A stretch of DNA of 64,000 nucleotides from Deinococcus arboris. GTDB taxonomy: Bacteria > Deinococcota > Deinococci > Deinococcales > Deinococcaceae. The translations under genes and the position numbers were made by a program. A model generated the notes under the pieces. That model had not been told where the DNA came from, did no database searches, and worked only from the letters and a program-made list of their open reading frames with translations. This document shows positions 52,513 to 64,000 of the stretch, one piece after another (position 1 is the first letter of the stretch; each line of letters starts with the position of its first letter). The stretch is taken from contig NZ_WQLB01000006.1 of the NCBI RefSeq assembly GCF_009755355.1, positions 1-64,000 of the forward strand, written 5' to 3'.

Positions 52513-53564
52513 CCCGTCTGTCCCCCCGTGCCCTGCCCCTGCTGGCCCCCATTCTCCTGTCGCTGACCCTGGGAACGGCCTCGGCCCAGACCGCCCTGAC
52601 GCTGCCCGGCGCCGTGAGCCGCGCGCTGACCAGCGGCACCGATGTCACGACCGCCCGCGCCAACCTGCAAAAGGCGCAGGCGGGCCTGCGGGCCGTGCGG
52701 GCCGACCCCACCAGCCTGTTGCCCACGCTGACCCAGGCCGAACAGGACGTGGCCGCGCAGGCCGCCGCCCTGGACGCCGCCAAGCTGGGCGCGGCGCAGG
52801 CCGCTGTCTCGGGCTACCTGGCCGCCGCCGAGGGCGAAGCGCGGGCGTCCCTGGCCGCCGCGCAGGTGGCGCTGAGCGACCGCAACCTGAAAATTGCCCA
52901 GGCCCGCCTGGCCGCGCGGGTCGCCACCGCTCTGGACGTCAGCCGCGCCCAGAACAGCCTGAACAGTGACCGTCAGGACCTCGCCAGCGCGCGGGCTGCC
53001 CTGCCCGTGCTGGAAGCGCAGCTGACCCGCACCCTCAACCTCCCAGCGGGCACCGACTTGAAACTGGGGGCGGTGCCCGCCGCGCCCAAGCTGAGCACCA
53101 CCCTGGCCACGCTGCAAACTGGCCTGGACAAGCGCCTGCCCAGCCTGGTGCAGGCCGCGAACGGCGCGAGTTTTGCGGCCCTGCAAGTTCGCCTGGCCGA
53201 CAACGATTACACCCCGGCGCGCACCCTGGAAGACGCCCGCGTGACGGCCCAGAACGCGCAGCGCGGCCTGGATGACGGCCTGCGCGCCGCCCAGACCGGC
53301 GTGCGCGACGCCTACCGCAGTGCCCAGGATGCCCAGGAGCGCGTGACTCTGGCCCGCGAGGCGCTGCAAAACGCCCAGAGCAGTCTGACCCAGGCCCAGG
53401 CGCGCCTGAAAGCCGGCACCGCCGCCGCCGTGGAGGTGCAGCAGGCGCAGCTGCAGGTGCAGCAGGCCGCGTTCAGTCTGACCCAGGCGCAGGGCGGCGT
53501 CTGGCGCGCGCTCTCGGCGCTGGGGAGCGCGGCCGGCGTGGACGTGACTGGGCTGGTGAACTGA
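52509..53564 (+). CDS. Short TolC-like protein
   Basis: A 351-residue exported protein with signal peptide ([27 protein letters not shown]). Almost all of the mature part is Ala/Gln-rich helix of TolC type ([56 protein letters not shown]). It is about 80-130 residues shorter than usual family members, and the beta-barrel strand segments are hard to find. It may form a periplasmic extension or a mixed trimer with the full-length protein. It overlaps both neighbours. Confidence 0.78.
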   Translation: MTRLSPRALPLLAPILLSLTLGTASAQTALTLPGAVSRALTSGTDVTTARANLQKAQAGLRAVRADPTSLLPTLTQAEQDVAAQAAALDAAKLGAAQAAVSGYLAAAEGEARASLAAAQVALSDRNLKIAQARLAARVATALDVSRAQNSLNSDRQDLASARAALPVLEAQLTRTLNLPAGTDLKLGAVPAAPKLSTTLATLQTGLDKRLPSLVQAANGASFAALQVRLADNDYTPARTLEDARVTAQNAQRGLDDGLRAAQTGVRDAYRSAQDAQERVTLAREALQNAQSSLTQAQARLKAGTAAAVEVQQAQLQVQQAAFSLTQAQGGVWRALSALGSAAGVDVTGLVN

Positions 53565-54822
53565 TGGCCGGAACCCGCCCAAGGCTTCTGGCGGTGCTGA
53601 CTGGCGTGCTGCTGCTCAGCGCCTGTGCCGGCGGGGGCGAGGGCCGCCAGAACGGCAACGACCTGGACGCCGCCCCGGCCAAGACGACCACCCTGCGCGT
53701 GACCACCGTGACCGCCCAGCAGGGCCGCCTGAGCGCGCAGCGCAGCGCCAGCGCCACCATCCGAGCCGAGCGCGACAGCCAGGTCGCCGCGCAGGCCAGC
53801 GGCGTGGTGGCGCGCCTGCTGGTTCAGGAGGGCGAGCAGGTCTCGGCGGGACAGGTCGTGGCGCAGCTGGACGACGCCCCGCAGCGCCAGGCGCTGGAAA
53901 ACGCCCGACTTCAGGTGCAGCAGGCCCAGCTGAGCCTGGCCCAGACCAGCCGCACCACCCAGGGCTCAGAAGCGGCGCTGCGCGCGGCGGTGACGGCGGC
54001 GCAGGCCAGTCTGTCGCAGGCCCAGAGCAGTGCCCAGAGCGCCGAAAATCTGTATGGCCTGGGCGGCATCAGTCAGGCGGACCTGCAGGCGGCGCGGGCG
54101 CAGCTGGCCCAGGCCCAGAGTGGGCTGGCCCAGGCCCGCACCAACCTGGCCCAGAATGGCCAGAGCGCCCAGAACAGCGTGCCGCTGGGCCGCGTGGGGC
54201 TGGAACAGGCCCAGGCAGGTGTGCGCCAGGCCGAGGAAAACCTGGCCCGCGCCGCCGTGCGTGCGCCCTTTGCCGGCACCGTAGCCGATCTGAGCGCCGA
54301 GATCGGGGAATTTGTGGCGCAGGGCTCGCCGGTCTTCCGGCTGGTGGACCCCGGCAGCATCCGCGCGCAGTTCAATGTGCCGGCCGCCGACGCCCCCGGC
54401 CTGCGCGCCGGGACAGCCCTGAACCTGGGCTACGGCGGCGTGAACTACGTGGCGACCGTGGTGGACACCCCCGGGATTGCGGGCAGCAACCGGCTGGTGC
54501 GGATCACGGCGCGCGTGCAGGGCGGTGAGGCGCTGCCCGTGGGCGCCGCCGCCCAAGCCCGTTACCGCGTGACGCTGGGGCAGGGCGTCCTGATTCCCAG
54601 CGCCGCCGTGCAGGCTGACGGCGGAAAGAATGTCGTGTACACCGTGGCCGGCGGCGTGGCCGAGCGCACGCCGGTGACGGTGGTGGCCGAAAGCGGCGCC
54701 CAGGTGGCGGTGCAGGGCCTCCCGGCAGGCCAGCGCGTGATTGCCCCGGTGCCGGCCAGCCTGCAGAGTGGCGCGCGGGTGACCGCCGAGACCCGCGCGC
54801 CTGCCGCCAGCGGGGCCACCCC

Positions 54823-54826
<4 letters not shown>
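53564..54826 (+). CDS. RND efflux periplasmic adaptor (membrane fusion protein)
   Basis: A 420-residue adaptor anchored by an N-terminal signal; [10 protein letters not shown] is a probable lipobox. The lipoyl-like domain ([34 protein letters not shown]) is split by a long Ala/Gln-rich helical hairpin. It is followed by beta-barrel parts with [20 protein letters not shown] and a membrane-proximal domain. It links the pump to TolC. One-base overlap with the preceding gene. Confidence 0.9.
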
Positions 54827-58239
<3,413 letters not shown>

Positions 58240-58361
58240 GGTTCGCCAGTCACAGGAAGCAAAGCGAAACTGACAGTGACAACTCTTGTTTCCGCTCCGA
58301 CGACACCCTCTTTGCCACAGCAGAGATGAACAGAAACTCCCTTTGATGCACCACCCTAAAT
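58240..58361. other. Untranslated end of the efflux operon
   Basis: No gene; sequence between the pump stop and its terminator hairpin. Confidence 0.3.
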
Positions 58362-58410
58362 AGCTCAGAGCCACCCTCAGGTCATCGTAGGGTAGCTCTG
58401 AGCTTTGGTT
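58362..58410 (+). terminator. Terminator hairpin of the efflux operon
   Basis: AGCTCAGAGCCACCCT (58362-58377) pairs with AGGGTAGCTCTGAGCT (58389-58404), 16 positions with one mismatch and an 11-base loop, followed by TTTGGTTTG. The interrupted T-run makes it imperfect, but the stem is very stable. Confidence 0.65.
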
Positions 58411-58712
58411 TGAAAGGTAGAGGTAATGCCTCTGAGCGGCGGCGTTGGCGAAGACCTGTTGTCAGAAAGAGGGGGTGACGTATACCGTTAGCTGTGTCGG
58501 GTACGTCAAGCCTAGCGACCTCTCTGCGCACGGCCCTGAGTTTTCAGGGTGCTCGCCAGCTCCTTCGAGCTTGTCGCAATCAGCTATGAAGACTGCTTCT
58601 CGTTGTCTTGCCATTTCCAGTGTCTACTTTTGATCTTGCATCCTGGTGGAGCAGTTTGACAGCTGGGTTCTAAAGCCAACCGGTTGCGCCAAGTCGCATT
58701 CAGGTGAAGCTC
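58411..58712. other. Intergenic region; no gene seen
   Basis: A small hairpin CCCTGA/TCAGGG lies at about 58534-58549. The 62-codon frame at 58445 has no start signals and poor composition. Confidence 0.35.
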
Positions 58713-59429
58713 TCACTCCAGCCCGTAGACCCGCCGGACTGTGCTGCGGCGCAGCAATCTCGCGGCGCCTGTCGCCTGGTCGAGGATGAGGACTTCGCCA
58801 GCAGCCGTCATGCCGTACAGCACGCCATTGACGAAACTGAGGCCATAGATCCCCTCAAAGCCTGTCAGGCCCACGTTGCTGACTGCCCCAGTCTCTGGAT
58901 TCACCGTGACGAGGCGGTCAGACGCACCAGCGACAACGGTTGCATAGAGCGTGCCATCGGGCGCAAACGCCAGGTCACCGCTCAGAATCTCGCTGTGTGC
59001 CTCTACATTGAGCTGCGTGGCGACTCCCTGGACAGGATCGATGCGGTAAAAGTGGCCATACTCGTCACCAGCGAACAGTTCGCCCTGGGCATTAAAAGCA
59101 AGCGCATTGAGGGCGTTCATATGTTTGCCCCCCACAGCAGTGGCGGCGCCCGTCTGCGGATCAACGCGGAACAGCATATTGCTTGTGACCGCGTACAGGT
59201 TTCCTGATTGGGGCTGCCGGGCGAGATCAGAGAACTGGATGGCGGGGACCAGCGTGGCAACCTGGACGTCGGCGCCGCCCGACAAATTGACGGCATAGAG
59301 ATGATGCCCAGACACAGCGAGAACGTGCGCCTCAGGTGCTGGCGGCTGTGTTGGTGGGGCCGCCGAAGGCGAGCATGCAGCAAGGACGGCGGTGAAAAGG
59401 GCTAAATAAATCGTGGTTTTGAGAGACAT
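58713..59429 (-). CDS. Lipoprotein with propeller-like repeats
   Basis: A 238-residue predicted lipoprotein from the ATG at 59429, which follows AAGGAG. The lipobox is LAAC at Cys19. The mature part consists of about five 35-40-residue repeats of the form GxLYAVxxxxLxRVDPxTGAA (SGNLYAVTSNMLFRVDPQTGA, GELFAGDEYGHFYRIDPVQG, GTLYATVV, GVLYGMTAAGEVLILDQATGA), as in beta-propeller proteins. There are too few repeats for a full seven-blade propeller, so it may be five-bladed or incomplete. No enzyme motif. It stands alone. Confidence 0.78.
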   Translation of the reverse strand: MSLKTTIYLALFTAVLAACSPSAAPPTQPPAPEAHVLAVSGHHLYAVNLSGGADVQVATLVPAIQFSDLARQPQSGNLYAVTSNMLFRVDPQTGAATAVGGKHMNALNALAFNAQGELFAGDEYGHFYRIDPVQGVATQLNVEAHSEILSGDLAFAPDGTLYATVVAGASDRLVTVNPETGAVSNVGLTGFEGIYGLSFVNGVLYGMTAAGEVLILDQATGAARLLRRSTVRRVYGLE

Positions 59430-59685
59430 ACCCAACTCCTTGGACCAGCAGGCTGGCCTGATGTCGTCACCGTATGGAGAAGCGGGTGACATGGAAGTGA
59501 CACCGGGCTCCTGCCACTGCTCCAGGGAGTGTGTTGATGTGCGCCCAAAGACTCCACCGCTCCCGTTGTTCGTCGAGCATCATTTGGTAAGCCAGATAGC
59601 GCCATCGCCACTCCGCCCTTAGATGAAATCCAGACTCGTCTGCGCTCGGAGCTGTGGCAAGTTGTTGACATAAGGTGCTCCGGCG

Positions 59686-60768
59686 ATGAGTGGCCAGAAG
59701 ATGCGGCGCCCCAGCGTTCTGTCATCCATATTCTTTAAGCTCAGTGCTGTGACTGCGTCTGTGCTGCCTGAAAACGAGTTCACCCGCCTCCTTGACCTCG
59801 CGCGGTATCAGATTCTCGATACAGGCACCGAAGAGTCGTTTGACCGCATCACCCGCCTCGCTGCCCGGCTTCTGAACGTGCCAGTCGCTATGCTCAACCT
59901 CGTTGATCAGCACCGCGTCTGGGGCAAAGCCGCGCATGGCCTTCCCCGCGTCACCGCCAACCGGCCGGACGTCTTCTGTGCCTGGGCCATTCTGGATGAC
60001 CAGCCCCTCGTGGTGGAGGACGCCCAACGGGACGGACGGTTTCAGCACAGTCCCATCGTCGTGGGTGAACCGCATATCCGCATGTATGCGGGCGCGCCCC
60101 TCACCACCCCGGCTGGGCACCGGATCGGCACTCTGTGTATCCTCGACGCCGAACCCCGGCAGGTGCAGGCTGGTGACGTAGAGGCGCTGCAAGACCTCGC
60201 GGCTATGGCCATGCAGGAGCTGGAGTTCCGCCGCCTCACCCTTGAACTAGACCGGGCGGCCCAGGCGCAGAGTCTGCAGGTCACAGAGCTGCGCCGCACC
60301 CTGGAACAGGCCCGGATTCTCGAAGGCGTCAGCAGTGTGATGGACCTTGACCTGGACCCAACCGAGGCGGTCGCCGCCGCTGCGCCCCTGTTGGCTGAAG
60401 CCGTGGGAGCAGACGCCACCGCGCTGCTGCTCTGGACAGAGGACCGGATGGACGTGCAGTGGCTGGGCGACGCACCGCGCCATCAGACAGAGTCTCTGAC
60501 GGCCCACGTGCGGGCCCTGGCCTGTCCGTATCAGACCGCCCGCACCCCAGCGTTTTTGGATGCTGGCCAGAGGGGCAATGACCCAGCCCTGGCCTGGTTG
60601 CCACTGGGCACTCTACAGGGGCAGACTTGCCTGCTGGTGCTTGTGCGGCCGACTGAACCAGGGCTGGCGACTTGGCGACCAAGTGAGCAGGCGCTGCTGT
60701 CTGCGGCCAGCCGCACAGTGGCCTATGCGCTAGCTCGTCAGGAAAACCTGACCAGAGTGCAGAGCTAG
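59686..60768 (+). CDS. GAF-domain protein without output domain
   Basis: Up to 360 residues. One GAF domain (about 30-175, LARYQILDTGTEESFDRITRLAARLLNVPVAMLNLVDQ) closely resembles that of the HD-GYP protein at the window start. A short helix links to a second, weaker GAF-like region (about 205-355). It stops there: no kinase, GGDEF, HD or DNA-binding domain follows. It could bind a ligand and regulate a partner, or be a truncated kinase. The start is uncertain; GTG at 59749 (VTASVLPENEF) is an alternative. No ribosome site is clear. Confidence 0.72.
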   Translation: MSGQKMRRPSVLSSIFFKLSAVTASVLPENEFTRLLDLARYQILDTGTEESFDRITRLAARLLNVPVAMLNLVDQHRVWGKAAHGLPRVTANRPDVFCAWAILDDQPLVVEDAQRDGRFQHSPIVVGEPHIRMYAGAPLTTPAGHRIGTLCILDAEPRQVQAGDVEALQDLAAMAMQELEFRRLTLELDRAAQAQSLQVTELRRTLEQARILEGVSSVMDLDLDPTEAVAAAAPLLAEAVGADATALLLWTEDRMDVQWLGDAPRHQTESLTAHVRALACPYQTARTPAFLDAGQRGNDPALAWLPLGTLQGQTCLLVLVRPTEPGLATWRPSEQALLSAASRTVAYALARQENLTRVQS

Positions 60769-60889
60769 CAAGGGCATTTTCAGGGGCCTGATTATCCCGC
60801 CATCTGCTAGGGGTGCAATGCCTCTAGAGGGAAGGGTCCAGCGACTCAAGGCGAGGAGGCTGGCTGGGCTGTGCGTGGCCGGAAGCCTG

Positions 60890-61310
60890 ATCGCCCCCGT
60901 TCTCTCCTTATCGTCATCGGTGACGTCCCACCGCAGTCCCACCGCTCTCCCTCAGCCAGTTGGGTGTTCAGCAACGGCTTCATCACCGAGGCGCCGTGGT
61001 CAGGCACGAACCCTTGGAGCAGTGGAACATCAAGTCTGCGCCGCTCCTGACCGAGGAACTCCGCCACTGGGAACCCTGACGTGGTTCCCGATGGTCTCTG
61101 GACAAGGTCAGCGCTTGGGGTGGTGAAAACAAGCAGTGGCTTTGGAGCGGTGAGGATCAAGACGGCGCTGTCTTTGTCATGCTCCTTCAGCAACGTCAAG
61201 CTAACGAGGCAGTCAAATGCTTTTTTGTCCACCTCCCCGATGAAGGTCGTGTCCCGGAGTCTGTATCATTTGCGGCAGACGAGACCGTAATAGGCAGACG
61301 CAGGACCACA
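60890..61310 (+). pseudogene. Decayed IS6-family transposase fragment
   Basis: Reading the plus strand with frame changes gives RGAVVRHEPLEQWNIKSAPLLTEELRHWEP (in pieces), a stop, then RGSRWSLDKV, WLWSGEDQDGAVFVMLLQQRQ and AVKCFF. This parallels the IS6 catalytic core (W-DE plus WLWRAVDQDG-VLDVLLQ-RR--AA--FF). At least one stop and one frameshift interrupt it, and both ends are missing; terminal repeats were not found. The DDE Glu region is absent. It is a relic, not an active element. Confidence 0.55.
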
Positions 61311-61315
61311 ACCCC

Positions 61316-62290
61316 TCACCTGTACCGCTTTTCCAGCAATTCGGCCAGGGCCTGCCACTCGGCCTGTTTGGCGCCGGGCAGTTGCCGCGCCAGGGCGGCC
61401 AGATAGCGGTCCAGGTGGGTGCGGGTCAGGCCGCCAGGGTCCACTCCCAGCTCACTGGCCGCTTCCGGAATCAGCACGTCGGCCATCGGGCCAATCAGCC
61501 GGGTGAGGTTCCACTGCAGGTCTTCCAGAAAGCCAATGCCTAGAGGTGGCTCAGGCGCGGCGCCCCCACCCAGGGCGCGCTCCAGGGTGCCGCCTTCGGT
61601 GGTCTGGTCCAGCATCCGGTCAAAGGCGCGGGTGGCTTCGGCCGCGTCCCCACGAACGATGCCGTGAATGATGTCCTCGTGGGTGGCGTAGAGCGCTGGA
61701 AAGCGGCCACCCTGCAGCAGTTCAGTGCTGACCGCCCGCAGCAGATTGGCGAGGGGCATGTGAATGGCCCGTAAGAGGCGCAGCACCACCGGGTTGCCCG
61801 CCGCCTGGGCCACCGCCAGGTGCAGCGCCAGGTCGGCCTGGATAAAACTTTCCGGGTCGCCCTGCACGTCCCGCATGGTGTGCAGGTGCTCTAGGAGTTC
61901 CGCGTGCTGCTCGGGGCCCGCGTGACGGGCGGCCTGCGCAATGGTGTAGTGCTCCAGCACCTGCCGGGTGTCGAGGAAGGCGCGGGCCTCGACTTCGTCG
62001 TGCACCGCCCCCAGCCAGAGGTTGATGCTGGGGGCCTGCTGGGTCACGGGCAGCACCACGGTGCCGCGCCCAGGCCGGGCGTCCACCACGCCACTGGCCG
62101 AGAGAATACTGATGGCCTCGCGCACCGCCGCCACGCTGGTACCGTAGCGCTGGGCCAGCTCCCGCTGACTGGGCAGGGTATCGCCAGGACGCAACTGGCC
62201 GTCCAGCAGCAGCGTTTGCAGGTGCACGGCGATGTGTTCGCCCAGCGACCGTTTGTCCAGCGCTTCGGTGGGAAAGGTGCCCTCGCTCAT
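61316..62290 (-). CDS. FadR-type GntR-family regulator with C-terminal extension
   Basis: A 324-residue regulator from the ATG at 62290. The winged helix is LRPGDTLPSQRELAQRYGTSVAAVREAISILSASGVVDARPGRGTVV. The FCD ligand-binding domain follows (about 90-235) with Asp and His metal-type residues (DLALHLAVAQAAGN, THEDIIHGIVRGD). About 75 extra residues (FLEDLQWNLTRLIGPMADVLIPEAA...) form an additional helical domain resembling small modules attached to signalling proteins. Its ATG overlaps the stop of the HAMP gene (ATGA), so the two are made together. Confidence 0.85.
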   Translation of the reverse strand: MSEGTFPTEALDKRSLGEHIAVHLQTLLLDGQLRPGDTLPSQRELAQRYGTSVAAVREAISILSASGVVDARPGRGTVVLPVTQQAPSINLWLGAVHDEVEARAFLDTRQVLEHYTIAQAARHAGPEQHAELLEHLHTMRDVQGDPESFIQADLALHLAVAQAAGNPVVLRLLRAIHMPLANLLRAVSTELLQGGRFPALYATHEDIIHGIVRGDAAEATRAFDRMLDQTTEGGTLERALGGGAAPEPPLGIGFLEDLQWNLTRLIGPMADVLIPEAASELGVDPGGLTRTHLDRYLAALARQLPGAKQAEWQALAELLEKRYR

Positions 62291-63237
62291 GGCCGGCCCC
62301 CAGGGCGCAGGCGGCTCAGGGCCAGGTGTAGGCTTACGCGCAGGCGCTCGATGGCCGTCACCAGATCTCCCAGTTCGTCGGGACGGCCCCCTGACCGAAT
62401 CTGGATGGGGCCATCCAACTGGCCCAGGCTGGCCTGCTGCGCCGCGTCGGTAATCGCCAGGATGACCCCCACCAGACGCCGCACCGCGCGGTAGGCCAGC
62501 CCGGCCGCCGTCAGCGCCGTGACCGCGCAGGCCAGCAGCACCAGCCACAGTTGCCGCGACAGGACCGCGTTCAGATCGCCCAGCGTGACCCCAATCGTCA
62601 GGTGAAACAGCAAAGTTCCCTGCGGCGCGGCCTGTCCCGGCAGCCGCAGGGCCCGGCCCGCCTGGGTGTCGTACACCGCCAGCTGCGTCACCTCGTAAGT
62701 CTGGCGTTGCCCACGGGTGGCGTCCAGCGTCGTCACTGCTGCCTGGAGGTGCTCGCGCACGCTGTCGGGCGCCGCCGCACTCAGGGTGGCCTGGGCCGCG
62801 CGGTAGGCGTCGGCGCGCGTGTCTGACAGCGCCAGGTGGCTGCCCGCCGGCTGGGCGTTTAAGAAAGCGTCCAGTTGCGCCCGCAGCAGCCAGTCGGTCT
62901 GCGGCGCATCGCTGATGAAATATCTGGGGACGTCACCCGCTGGCTGAATGTCAAGAAAGGCCACGCTGGGCGACGCCACCGCTGCGCGCAGCTGCATATT
63001 CACCTGGGTCAGGTCTGTGACATCCAGACTGCTGGCCAGCACGCTTGCCACCGAAGCACTGAGGGACCGCGAGACAGCATTCAGTTCGGCGCGGCGCTGA
63101 GCCACCAGGGTCAGGGCCACCAGCAGGCCCAGCAGCAGAATTGGCAGCACCGTGATGAGCAGGGCTTTGGTGCGCAGACCCAGGCGGCGCTCTGAGCGGG
63201 GAACGATGAGGGGCACACGGGTGGTGGTGACGGTCAT
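62287..63237 (-). CDS. Membrane sensor ending in a HAMP domain
   Basis: A 316-residue protein with two membrane helices (about 25-47 and 232-255) around an extracytoplasmic helical domain. It ends in a HAMP-like segment (RRLVGVILAITDAAQQASLGQLDGPI, then DELGDLVTAIERLRVSLHLAL). There is no kinase, methyl-accepting or cyclase domain after the HAMP. It is translationally coupled to a FadR-type regulator, so it may pass a signal to that regulator by direct contact. ATG at 63237 follows CTGGAG. Divergent from the binding-protein gene. Confidence 0.82.
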   Translation of the reverse strand: MTVTTTRVPLIVPRSERRLGLRTKALLITVLPILLLGLLVALTLVAQRRAELNAVSRSLSASVASVLASSLDVTDLTQVNMQLRAAVASPSVAFLDIQPAGDVPRYFISDAPQTDWLLRAQLDAFLNAQPAGSHLALSDTRADAYRAAQATLSAAAPDSVREHLQAAVTTLDATRGQRQTYEVTQLAVYDTQAGRALRLPGQAAPQGTLLFHLTIGVTLGDLNAVLSRQLWLVLLACAVTALTAAGLAYRAVRRLVGVILAITDAAQQASLGQLDGPIQIRSGGRPDELGDLVTAIERLRVSLHLALSRLRPGGRP

Positions 63238-63301
63238 AAAGACTCCAGGTGATTCAGGCAGAATCTTTGAACTCAGTCCATTGATCTGAACATTGAAACA
63301 G

Positions 63302-63330
63302 TTGACTTGAAAGTAAGTGCAGCCTACACT
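63302..63330 (+). promoter_or_regulatory. Sigma-A-type promoter of the binding-protein gene
   Basis: TTGACT (63302-63307), 17-base spacer, TACACT (63325-63330). It leaves a leader of about 105 bases before the AAGGAG ribosome site and ATG at 63441. Confidence 0.7.
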
Positions 63331-63440
63331 CGCCGTGTCCTTCAACACAAGTTCGCCGCAGGGCACCGAAGCCTAAAAGTGCGTGCCGAACACCGTTTTT
63401 CGCTGCCTGGAGACACCAGGACAGCCCCTAAGGAGTTGCC

Positions 63441-64000
63441 ATGATCCGGACCACTCTTCCCCGTTTGCTTTCTGCGGCTCTGCTGCTGACCCTGGGCTTG
63501 GCTCAGGCCCAAAAGGTTGACACCATCAGCATTGGCGTCGCCGTGGCACAAACCAGCAACACGGCGCTGCTGGGCCAGGAACAGGTGATCGGGGCCAAAT
63601 TTGCCGAGAAGTACCTGAATGCGCGCGGCGGCATTAACGGCACGCCTTTCAAGCTGGTGTTTCAGGACACGGGCGGCGACGAGGCCGGCGCCATCAACGC
63701 CTTTCAGAACCTAATTACCAAAGACCGGGTGCTGGGCATCGTGGGGCCTACCCTGTCGCAGCAGGCGTTTGCCTCTGACCCCATCGCCGAGCGCGCCAAG
63801 GTGCCAGTACTGGGCCCCAGCAACACCGCCAAGGGCATTCCGCAGATCGGCAATTTCGTGGCGCGGGTGTCGGCTCCAGTGGCCGTGGTCGCCCCCAACG
63901 CCGTGAAACAGGCTCTGAAGCTGGACCCCAAGATCAAAGACGTGGCCGTGCTGTACGCGCAGAACGACGCTTTTTCCACCAGCGAAACCGGCACCTTTCA
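63441..64000 (+). CDS. Branched-chain amino-acid-type ABC transporter substrate-binding protein (partial, runs off the window)
   Basis: The first 186 codons are present and open to the window end. Signal peptide MIRTTLPRLLSAALLLTLGLAQAQ, then a LivJ-type periplasmic-binding fold: ISIGVAVAQTSNTALLGQEQVIGAKFAEKYLNARGGING, VFQDTGGDEAGAINAFQNLI, VLGIVGPTLSQQAFASDPIAERAKVPVLGPSN. It would deliver amino acids or related compounds to an ABC importer, presumably encoded just beyond. Divergent from the HAMP/FadR pair, which probably regulates it. Confidence 0.9.
   Translation, partial: MIRTTLPRLLSAALLLTLGLAQAQKVDTISIGVAVAQTSNTALLGQEQVIGAKFAEKYLNARGGINGTPFKLVFQDTGGDEAGAINAFQNLITKDRVLGIVGPTLSQQAFASDPIAERAKVPVLGPSNTAKGIPQIGNFVARVSAPVAVVAPNAVKQALKLDPKIKDVAVLYAQNDAFSTSETGTF

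Noticed and set aside
51525..53582. Minus-strand frame of 685 codons across the two TolC genes
   Set aside because: It is antisense to two well-supported overlapping genes. Its Gly/Gln/Arg-rich composition is what high third-position G+C produces in a shadow frame.

Overview
The window reads as chromosomal DNA of a Deinococcus-like bacterium. This is inferred from the high G+C with strong G/C third positions, an HU protein with a long Lys/Ala-rich N-terminal tail, many start codons 5-7 bases downstream of a -10 box (leaderless transcripts), an outer-membrane envelope (two TolC-type proteins), and the mix of GAF, HD-GYP and GGDEF proteins with stand-alone Rcp-type receivers. I found no rRNA, tRNA, CRISPR array or intact insertion sequence. 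One decayed IS6-type transposase relic is present (about 60.89-61.31 kb).

Layout. 0.1-4.2 kb: two cyclic-di-GMP proteins (GAF/PAS/HD-GYP and 7TM/PAS/GGDEF), then a very short transcription unit for a possible 47-residue protein. 4.4-10.6 kb: single genes (small unknown protein, metallo-beta-lactamase-fold hydrolase, secreted GH16 glucanase with a LacI-type operator, GRDP-like membrane protein, DinB-family protein, Rcp-type receiver). 10.7-14.5 kb: SMR efflux protein, PLP-dependent sulfur amino-acid enzyme, an unexplained two-gene operon (98-residue protein plus a leucine-rich-repeat protein), and a VOC protein.

14.6-20.8 kb holds the most interesting locus: six tightly packed minus-strand genes matching the STM4011-STM4015 families, which are named only after Salmonella loci and have no assigned function. 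They are two leucine-rich STM4015 proteins (a tandem duplicate), an ATP-grasp STM4014, an alkaline-phosphatase-superfamily STM4013, and two radical SAM enzymes (STM4012, STM4011). Both STM4015 copies end in the same acidic/aromatic tail, which could be a modification site.

20.9-30.1 kb is copper-flavoured: CopA ATPase with DUF305 protein, then DUF2946-YcnI-CopC-CopD. Between them lie hemD, a DUF808 membrane protein and manA. 30.2-34.1 kb is pstSCAB (phosphate uptake) with a terminator between pstS and pstC. 34.1-41.4 kb has an M20 peptidase, HU, a multi-GAF histidine kinase, an Rcp-type receiver and a urate-degradation operon (uraD, urate oxidase, uraH). 41.5-47.5 kb has nagA, an unknown 287-residue protein, a HAD-like protein without its catalytic aspartates, and tldD/pmbA.

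48.0-64.0 kb: MASE1/HD-GYP protein, orphan PAAR protein, a TetR regulator beside a four-gene RND efflux operon (two TolC proteins, adaptor, pump), a lipoprotein with propeller-like repeats, a GAF-only protein, the IS6 relic, then a HAMP membrane sensor plus FadR-type regulator divergent from a branched-chain amino-acid-type binding protein that runs off the window end.
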